Positions 58,636 to 64,000 of a stretch of DNA of 64,000 bases are shown here, piece by piece. Made by a program: the position numbers and the translations under genes. The stretch covers positions 372,001-436,000 of the forward strand of contig NZ_OY726397.1 of assembly GCF_963378095.1 (NCBI RefSeq), given 5' to 3'. The DNA is from Mycolicibacterium sp. MU0053 (GTDB lineage Bacteria; Actinomycetota; Actinomycetes; Mycobacteriales; Mycobacteriaceae). Position 1 is the first letter of the stretch, and every line of letters starts with the position of its first letter. The notes under the pieces are model-generated. The model ran no database searches, had not been told where the DNA came from, and was given only the letters and a program-made list of their open reading frames with translations.

Positions 58636-59291
58636 GGAATCTCCTTACGGGGGGTGTAAATAGGCCGGAGCGAAAGTTACTCGGGAGTAGGTTCCTTGTT
58701 CGCAAATTCCCCGAACTTGCTCAGGTTCGGGGATCGACGCCGACGTCGCCGCAAATTGCGGGCGTGGCCCTGAAAGGTGCTGGTAGAAGGCTTGGCTAGG
58801 TTGAGGCGATAGAAGGGCGGGCTGCTTCGCGCGCGCACATTCACGGCTCTAGCAAAGCTGAAAAATTTCTAGCATGGTGTTGCTGGACGGCGCCCGCGGC
58901 GATAAGTCGAGTTGTGTTACCAGCGTTAAGGCGGGCTCGCGGCCGTCGGATCGGTTAGCCAGCTCACACGCCAGTCGGGAGCATCTGGCGCACGGTAGCG
59001 GGTCCGGGCCGAGCCGGGCTTGCCGCCCGACCGGTCCACAGCTGCCGGGGTGTGCCGGCGCCATTCTGTGCGCCAGCAATGAGATGGCACGATGAGCCAC
59101 TTTTCAGGATGCAACTCGCGGTGTCACTTTCGCCGCCTGCTGGTCGGGCGGCGGCTTCGCAGCGTCTGAAGGCTGACGGCTCGGGTAGGTTTGGGGACGA
59201 TCAAGAACGACTGACCTGGTCGGGCGGGCATGTAGCGGTTTGTACCGTCCTGGCCACCAGAGTTCGCCATTGTCTTGGAGAGGACTGTTCG
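58636..59291. other. Large intergenic region without supported gene
   Basis: 656 bases. It contains the gjpA-like Shine-Dalgarno sequence, a perfect hairpin (58709-58732) and repeats of CGCAAATT. Open frames over it are GC artefacts with no family character and atypical codon use. No tRNA or riboswitch motif recognised. Confidence 0.55.
58709..58732. repeat. Perfect inverted repeat upstream of GjpA-like gene
   Basis: CCCCGAAC-TTGCTCAG-GTTCGGGG: 8-base perfect stem and 8-base loop, 74 bases before the gjpA-like start on the minus strand. It may be an operator or part of a leader hairpin. Confidence 0.55.
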
Positions 59292-59678
59292 GTGACGAAG
59301 TTGACCCTGTGGATCGGTGGCCTGTTGGTCGCCACCGGCGTCATTGCCTACATCGCTTCCGCAGCGGCCAGCGTCACGGCGCTGATTCCGGCGTTCGTGG
59401 GAATCCTGCTGGTGGTCGCGGGCCTGATCGCGCGCAACCCCAACGCGCACCGGCACGCCATCCACGCCGCGCTGGTGATCGCGCTGGTCGGTGCGCTGGG
59501 ATCGTTGATGAATGTCGCCAAGATCGGCGACCTGTTCGCCGGCACCGCCGAACGCCCAGCCGCGATCATCGTCAGCGCGATCATGCTCGTGCTGCTTCTC
59601 GTCTACGTCGTCGCCGGCGTGCGGTCGTTCATCGCAGCCCGGCGCGCGCGGGACGCCGGGGCCGACGCCGCCGCCTGA
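59292..59678 (+). CDS. Small multi-pass membrane protein, unknown function
   Basis: 128 residues with four predicted transmembrane helices (about 3-22, 27-46, 57-76, 92-115) and a basic C-terminus (RRARDAG). GTG 59292 is chosen, with GGAGAGG about 10 bases upstream; an upstream frame to 59052 has no support. No family recognised. It lies 146 bases before kstR2 on the same strand. Confidence 0.75.
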   Translation: MTKLTLWIGGLLVATGVIAYIASAAASVTALIPAFVGILLVVAGLIARNPNAHRHAIHAALVIALVGALGSLMNVAKIGDLFAGTAERPAAIIVSAIMLVLLLVYVVAGVRSFIAARRARDAGADAAA

Positions 59679-59796
59679 GTCGCCTGATCCCACCCCTTTC
59701 CTGCGCGAGCGTGCGTGCCCCCGGCCGACACGCCGCACTTTTACCCGGTTCCCCGCACGCTCGCCGGCGGCGTCGCCGCATCGCCCGGTACAACCG

Positions 59797-59810
59797 AGCA
59801 AGCGCTTGGT
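59797..59810. promoter_or_regulatory. KstR2 operator upstream of kstR2
   Basis: AGCAAGCGCTTGGT fits AnCAAGnnCTTGnT exactly. Two bases later the -10 element begins, so a bound repressor would cover the -35 region and block its own gene. Confidence 0.93.
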
Positions 59811-59812
59811 TG

Positions 59813-59818
59813 TAGGAT
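59813..59818 (+). promoter_or_regulatory. Leaderless -10 element of kstR2
   Basis: TAGGAT is followed by six bases and the ATG at 59825. The same arrangement occurs at fadE30. Confidence 0.6.
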
Positions 59819-59824
59819 GGCCCC

Positions 59825-60463
59825 ATGGGGTCCGATCCGCCCGGCCAACCCGCAAGCCGGCGCGATGAACTGCTCGCGCTCGCCGCGACGATGATGGCGG
59901 AGCGCGGTCTGCGTGCCACGACGGTCCGCGATATCGCTGATGCCGCGGGCATCCTCTCGGGCAGCCTTTATCACCACTTTGCCTCCAAGGAGCAGATGGT
60001 AGACGAGGTGCTGCGCACCTTCCTGGACTGGCTGTTCACCCGCTACCAGGAGATCATCGACACCGAGCCGAACCCGCTCGAGCGGCTCAAGGGCCTGTTC
60101 ATGACCTCGTTCGAGGCCATCGAACACCGCCACGCGCAGGTGGTGATCTATCAGGACGAGGCCAAGCGGTTGTCGTCGCAGCCGCGGTTCGCCTATGTCG
60201 ACGAGCGCAACCGTGAGCAGCGCAAGATGTGGATCGATGTGCTGCACCAGGGTGTGAGCCAGGGCTGTTTCCGTCCGGATCTCGATGTCGACCTGGTGTA
60301 CCGGTTCATTCGCGACACCACCTGGGTTTCGGTGCGCTGGTATCAGCCCGGCGGCGAGCTGACCGCCGAACAGGTCGGCGCGCAGTACTTGGCCATCGTG
60401 CTCGGCGGAATCACTGTCGATCCCAATAACCCTGCAAGCCAAAAGAATTCAAAGGAGAACTGA
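59825..60463 (+). CDS. kstR2: HIP-CoA-responsive repressor KstR2
   Basis: 212 residues. TetR-family repressor of the lower cholesterol (C/D-ring) genes, relieved by HIP-CoA. Helix-turn-helix about residues 14-60 (SRRDELLALAATMMAERGLRATTVRDIADAAGILSGSLYHHF in shorter terms: ATTVRDIAD...LSGSLYHHFASKEQ). The ligand domain is very similar to M. tuberculosis KstR2 to the end, and the C-terminus has a short extra tail. fadA6 starts two bases after its stop, with AGGAG before it. Confidence 0.96.
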   Translation: MGSDPPGQPASRRDELLALAATMMAERGLRATTVRDIADAAGILSGSLYHHFASKEQMVDEVLRTFLDWLFTRYQEIIDTEPNPLERLKGLFMTSFEAIEHRHAQVVIYQDEAKRLSSQPRFAYVDERNREQRKMWIDVLHQGVSQGCFRPDLDVDLVYRFIRDTTWVSVRWYQPGGELTAEQVGAQYLAIVLGGITVDPNNPASQKNSKEN

Positions 60464-60464
60464 T

Positions 60465-61631
60465 ATGGCGGCCAACGAAGCCTACGTCATCGATGCCGTG
60501 CGCACCGCGGTCGGAAAGCGCGGCGGTGCCCTGGCCGGCGTGCACCCGGTGGACCTGGGCGCGCTGGCCTGGCGCGGTCTGCTCGATCGGGTCGATGTCG
60601 ATCCGGCCGCCGTGGACGACGTGATCGCCGGCTGTGTGGACGCCATCGGTGGCCAGGCGGGCAACATCGCGCGGCTGTCCTGGCTGGCGGCGGGCTACCC
60701 CGAAGAGGTGCCCGGAGTCACCGTCGACCGTCAGTGCGGTTCCAGTCAGCAGGCCATTTCCTTTGGCGCCCAGGCGATCATGTCCGGCACCGCCGACCTG
60801 ATCGTGGCCGGTGGCATGCAGAACATGAGCCAGATCCCGATCAGCTCGGCGATGATCGTCGGCGAGCAGTTCGGTTTCACGTCACCCACCAACGAATCCA
60901 AGTCCTGGCTGCACCGCTACGGCGACCAGGAGATCTCGCAGTTCCGCGGCTCCGAGATGATCGCCGAGAAGTGGGAGCTGTCCCGCGAGGAGATGGAGGA
61001 ATTCTCGTTGAACAGCCACGAGAAGGCGTTCGCCGCGATCCGTGGCGGCAACTTCGACAACGAGGTGCTCACCGTGGACACCGAAAGCGGCCCGTTCCGT
61101 GTCGACGAGGGGCCGCGCGAATCCACGCTGGAGAAGCTGGCCGGACTCAAGACGCTCGTCGAGGGCGGCCGCCTGACCGCGGCGATGGCGAGCCAGATCT
61201 CTGACGGAGCCAGCGCGGTGCTGCTGGCCTCGGAAGGCGCAGTGAAGGCGCACAACCTCAAGCCCCGCGCGCGGATCCACCACATCAGCACCCGCGGCGC
61301 CGACCCGGTGCTCATGCTCACCGGGCCCATCCCAGCGACGCGTTATGCCCTGGAGAAGACCGGACTTTCGATCGACGACATCGACACGATCGAGATCAAC
61401 GAGGCGTTCGCGCCCGTGGTGATGGCCTGGCTCAAGGAGACCAAGGCCGACCCGGCGAAGGTCAACCCCAACGGCGGCGCGATCGCGCTGGGCCACCCGC
61501 TCGGGGCCACCGGCGCCAAGCTGTTCGCCACCATGCTCAACACCCTGGAGCGCACCGGCGGTCGCTACGGATTGCAGACGATGTGCGAGGGCGGCGGTAC
61601 CGCCAACGTCACCATCATCGAGCGCCTCTGA
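60465..61631 (+). CDS. fadA6: Acetyl-CoA acyltransferase FadA6
   Basis: 388 residues. Thiolase: nucleophilic Cys in DRQCGSSQQA near residue 91, NEAFAPV near 314, GHPLGATGAK near 350, and a Cys in MCEGGG near 376. It cleaves a thioester late in steroid ring degradation. ATG 60465 has AAAGGAGAAC upstream and begins two bases after the kstR2 stop, so the two are co-transcribed. The next M. tuberculosis gene, Rv3555c, is not present. Confidence 0.95.
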   Translation: MAANEAYVIDAVRTAVGKRGGALAGVHPVDLGALAWRGLLDRVDVDPAAVDDVIAGCVDAIGGQAGNIARLSWLAAGYPEEVPGVTVDRQCGSSQQAISFGAQAIMSGTADLIVAGGMQNMSQIPISSAMIVGEQFGFTSPTNESKSWLHRYGDQEISQFRGSEMIAEKWELSREEMEEFSLNSHEKAFAAIRGGNFDNEVLTVDTESGPFRVDEGPRESTLEKLAGLKTLVEGGRLTAAMASQISDGASAVLLASEGAVKAHNLKPRARIHHISTRGADPVLMLTGPIPATRYALEKTGLSIDDIDTIEINEAFAPVVMAWLKETKADPAKVNPNGGAIALGHPLGATGAKLFATMLNTLERTGGRYGLQTMCEGGGTANVTIIERL

Positions 61632-61637
61632 CCGTCC

Positions 61638-61703
61638 GGCCCAAACTCACCTTTGGGCCACTTGGTGCGAGCAGGTTCCGGCATTTCGCCAATCTCGGCG
61701 AAA
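61638..61703. terminator. Two hairpins at convergent fadA6 / dehydrogenase junction
   Basis: GGCCCAAA-CTCACC-TTTGGGCC (61638-61659), a perfect 8-base stem right after fadA6. TTTCGCC-AATCTC-GGCGAAA (61684-61703), a perfect 7-base stem just downstream of the minus-strand dehydrogenase stop. One for each transcript. Confidence 0.75.
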
Positions 61704-61704
61704 G

Positions 61705-62820
61705 CTAGGAATGGTCGTGCAGCACGACCCCGCGGATGTTGCGGCCGGCCCGCATGTCCTCGTAGCCCTCGTTGACCTCGGCCAGCTTGTATTCGTGGGT
61801 GACGGTCTCGTCGAGCAGCAGCTGACCCTCGCGGTACAGGTTGAGCAGCCGCGGGATGTCGGCACGCGGATTCGCCTCGCCGTAGAGACTGCCCAGCAGC
61901 CGCTTTTGGAACAGCGTGAACATCATCATCGACAGTGTCGGGGAGGTGTCGGCCATCGTCGAAAGGGCGGTCATCACCACCGCGCCGCCCTTGCGGATGA
62001 TGTTGGCCGCCTCCTCGACCTGGGCGCCTTCCAGCAGGCCCATGGTGAGAATCGCCGAATCGGCCATCACCCCTCGGGTCAGCTCCGCGACCGCCGCGGT
62101 GGCCTCGGCCATCGACGCGAAAAAGTGGGTGGCGCCGAACTGTAAGGCCTGTGCGCGCTTGGCCTCGACGGGTTCGACGACGACGATCTTCTCGGCGCCC
62201 GCGAGGCGGGCGCCCTGGACTGCGCCGCTGCCGATGCCGCCGAATCCGATGACGACGACGGTGTCCCCGGGCCGGACATCGGCGGTGTTGACCGCCGATC
62301 CCCAACCGGTGGTGACCCCGCAGCCGAGCAGGCACGCCCGGGACAGCGGGATGTCGTCGTCGATCTTGACGATCGAGGCCTCGGGCACGGTGCCGTACTG
62401 CGAAAAGGTCCCGACCAGCGCCATCACCCCGATGTCCTGCCCCCGGGCGTGCCGGCGGTAGGTGCCGTCGAGTTGGGTTCCGGCCATGATCATCGCGCCG
62501 AGGTCGCACAGATTCTGGTGGCCCGTCGAACAGAATCGGCACCGGCCGCAGGCGGGCAGAAACGAGGCCACCACGTGGTCGCCGGGGCTGAGATTGGTGA
62601 CGCCGGGCCCCACCTCGCGCACGACGCCCGCGCCCTCGTGGCCGCCGATCAGCGGTAGCGGCGCGGGCAGATCGCCGGTGCGAATGTGTTCATCGGAGTG
62701 GCACAATCCGGTGGCCTCCCAGGACACCAGCACCTCGCCGTCCTTAGGCGGATCGAGGTCGATTTCCTCGACGGTCCAGTCACCGCCGTACTCCCAGAGA
62801 ATTGCCGCGTTGGTTTTCAT
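61705..62820 (-). CDS. NDMA-dependent alcohol dehydrogenase
   Basis: 371 residues. Zinc-type MDR. Catalytic zinc ligands in GLCHSDEH near residue 39 and GHEGAG near 61; structural zinc cysteines in PACGRCRFCSTGHQNLC near 90-105; cofactor motif GFGGIGSGAV near 190. The length and the extended central region match mycobacterial NDMA-dependent alcohol dehydrogenases with tightly bound NAD. ATG at 62818-62820 is preceded by AGGAGG five bases upstream. It lies apart from steroid genes; substrate not known. Confidence 0.88.
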   Translation of the reverse strand: MKTNAAILWEYGGDWTVEEIDLDPPKDGEVLVSWEATGLCHSDEHIRTGDLPAPLPLIGGHEGAGVVREVGPGVTNLSPGDHVVASFLPACGRCRFCSTGHQNLCDLGAMIMAGTQLDGTYRRHARGQDIGVMALVGTFSQYGTVPEASIVKIDDDIPLSRACLLGCGVTTGWGSAVNTADVRPGDTVVVIGFGGIGSGAVQGARLAGAEKIVVVEPVEAKRAQALQFGATHFFASMAEATAAVAELTRGVMADSAILTMGLLEGAQVEEAANIIRKGGAVVMTALSTMADTSPTLSMMMFTLFQKRLLGSLYGEANPRADIPRLLNLYREGQLLLDETVTHEYKLAEVNEGYEDMRAGRNIRGVVLHDHS

Positions 62821-62896
62821 GGTGCCTCCTGAGAGCCGAGTTCCCGATGGCCTGAGTCTAGGAAGCCGGCCGAGGGTTGCAGCGGTTTCGGCGGGA

Positions 62897-63628
62897 TCAG
62901 TGCAGCGCCAACACCAACCCGGCCATCGCGATGAGCCAACTGGCGAAACTGCCCACCAGAAAGTACTCGGTCACCTCGTCGATGCCGGCGCCCTCGTTGG
63001 CGTCTTTACGTTGTGCGTTGAGTTCCGGGAAACGGATGATGCCCTTCGCGGCGACCACTGCGGAGGCCGCCCCGATCTGTCCACCCACTCCCAGTCCGAC
63101 GATCAGTAGCCGCTCCATGGGACCGAGGAGTCGACCGCCCTTGAGCCGGTCCGACGGCTGCGGCTGACCGGCCGGGCGGACCGCGCCGACGGCACCCAGT
63201 ATCAACCGCACCAACTGGTTTGCAGTCACCAGTTGCAGCAGTACGACCGCGAAGATCAGCAGGGCCCGGGTGGGTTCGATGTCGCCGAGGTCGATCCAAC
63301 GCAGCCAGCGGGCGATCACGCCGGCGACCGGGGACGTCCACCCGGCCAGCGCGATCAACACCGCCGCGGTGGCGCCGAACACCGTCAGCGCCCGGCCCTC
63401 GCGGGTGCCGGTGCGCTCGGCCGCCGACCCGAGCCGTACCCAGGCCACCGAGGCCACCGCGGCGATGGTCAGCAGGACGATGTCGCCGAGGCGCCACAGT
63501 CCCGCGAGCAGGGCCGCGACGAGGACGACGAGCGGACCGGTCGCCAACGGCAGCCACCGGTGGGTCGTGAGCTTGCGGCAGATGTCCGCGAGCCCGACGG
63601 CGGTGAGGAACACCGCGAGCGCGCTCAC
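62897..63628 (-). CDS. Membrane protein, partner of SatD-like gene
   Basis: 243 residues with about six transmembrane segments. GTG at 63626-63628 overlaps the stop of the SatD-like gene by two bases (CA of TCAC on the plus strand), so the two are translationally coupled. The start is set by this overlap; the frame extends to 63949 as a shadow of the upstream gene. No family is recognised with certainty. It ends 76 bases before the dehydrogenase start. Confidence 0.75.
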   Translation of the reverse strand: MSALAVFLTAVGLADICRKLTTHRWLPLATGPLVVLVAALLAGLWRLGDIVLLTIAAVASVAWVRLGSAAERTGTREGRALTVFGATAAVLIALAGWTSPVAGVIARWLRWIDLGDIEPTRALLIFAVVLLQLVTANQLVRLILGAVGAVRPAGQPQPSDRLKGGRLLGPMERLLIVGLGVGGQIGAASAVVAAKGIIRFPELNAQRKDANEGAGIDEVTEYFLVGSFASWLIAMAGLVLALH

Positions 63629-64000
63629 CGGACCTGCCGAAGTTCCCGGGCGGCCGCGGCGATCAGGTCCAGGCCGTCGCGGCGGGCGCGCTGCGACACC
63701 GCCGAGGCACTGATCCGCTCCGCCATCGCCAACTCCTTCTTCGACTGCCCGGCGCGCAGTCCTCGCAGGATGCGCAGCGCTCGTTCGTCCAGCGATCCAA
63801 GCAAATGGTCCCGACACATCAGCGCGGCGTTGACCGCATTCGGATCGGCGCCGGTGGGGGTGGCGTTGCGAAAGGCCGTCCGCAACCGGGCGAACCCCGA
63901 TTGCTCCTGTTCGGCGGCAACCCACTCGATGGCCTCGCGGGCGGCCCACCAGCCGGGCCCGTCCTGGATGCCGGACTGCGGGTCCAGTTTGGTGACGGCA
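63625..64000 (-). CDS. SatD-family protein, 5' truncated by window edge
   Basis: The frame is open to the right edge; about 125 residues of the C-terminal part are visible. It has DGPGWWAAREAIEWV near the edge and a helix-turn-helix-like C-terminal segment (ERALRILRGLRAGQSKKELAMAERISASAVSQRARRDG, shown here only as ends ILRGLRAG and ERISASAVSQRARRDG). These are typical of SatD. The stop overlaps the following membrane gene. In streptococci SatD is linked to acid tolerance, but function in actinobacteria is unknown. Confidence 0.75.
   Translation of the reverse strand, partial: AVTKLDPQSGIQDGPGWWAAREAIEWVAAEQEQSGFARLRTAFRNATPTGADPNAVNAALMCRDHLLGSLDERALRILRGLRAGQSKKELAMAERISASAVSQRARRDGLDLIAAAARELRQVR

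Noticed and set aside
58849..59100. 83-codon minus-strand open frame in the intergenic region
   Set aside because: No membrane segment, motif or start signal; composition is like random high-GC sequence.

Overview
The window is high-GC actinobacterial chromosome from a mycobacterium, most likely a non-tuberculous species. Gene content and order follow the M. tuberculosis Rv3604c-Rv3556c segment: panC-panD-coaX-lysS-lsr2-clpC1, then lpqF-mhuD, mutY, a beta-carbonic anhydrase, disA-radA-lpqE-carD-ispD-ispF-cysS-rlmB, and the cholesterol catabolism locus kstR...fadA6. I saw no phage, transposase, CRISPR, rRNA or tRNA. Genes are dense and often overlap by 1-4 bases. Many promoters look leaderless, with a TAnnnT -10 element ending 6-8 bases before the start codon.

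Layout. 1-5.7 kb: end of a Pro/Arg-rich protein gene, a DUF2520 Rossmann protein, pantothenate/CoA genes (panC, panD, coaX), lysS and lsr2. 5.7-9.3 kb: a minus-strand four-gene unit (SDR, acyl-CoA dehydrogenase, SDR, TetR) whose promoter carries a palindrome between -35 and -10. 9.5-12.1 kb: clpC1. 12.2-14 kb: a cobalamin riboswitch, cobalt transporter cbtB-cbtA and an atypical histidine phosphatase. 14-17.5 kb: a TPP riboswitch, a YkoEDC-type thiamine ECF transporter and a P-loop kinase-like gene. 17.5-23.7 kb: lpqF, mhuD, a hydrolase, a GlxA-type regulator, mutY, carbonic anhydrase and a membrane-anchored Pro-rich protein. 23.7-31.3 kb: disA-radA, lpqE, carD-ispD-ispF, cysS-rlmB.

31.3-37.6 kb: an MBL-fold hydrolase coupled to pxpA, a znuACB metal ABC transporter, a LacI regulator and otsB. 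37.6-46.2 kb: the KstR-controlled cholesterol genes (kstR, fadE34, kshB, hsaA-hsaD-hsaC-hsaB) with three visible KstR operators. 46.2-48 kb: a putative metallopeptidase lipoprotein where M. tuberculosis has nat, a small secreted protein with two DnaA boxes at its start, and an alpha/beta-hydrolase remnant. 48-61.6 kb: an aminotransferase and the KstR2 regulon for the steroid C/D-ring remnant (fadD3, fadE31-32-33, fadE30, ipdF, kstR2, fadA6) with two KstR2 operators. This block is interrupted by a zinc alcohol dehydrogenase, a GjpA-like secreted protein and a small membrane protein. 61.7-64 kb: an NDMA-type alcohol dehydrogenase, a membrane protein and a truncated SatD-family gene, so synteny with the M. 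tuberculosis steroid locus ends after fadA6.

The genes form coherent units. KshB and HsaABCD open and cleave the steroid A/B rings, FadE34 acts on the side chain, and FadD3, FadE30, IpdF, FadE31-33 and FadA6 process the HIP remnant. KstR and KstR2 control the two halves. Two riboswitches control cofactor uptake (cobalt/B12 and thiamine). Family names come from recognising the sequences; no database search was run.
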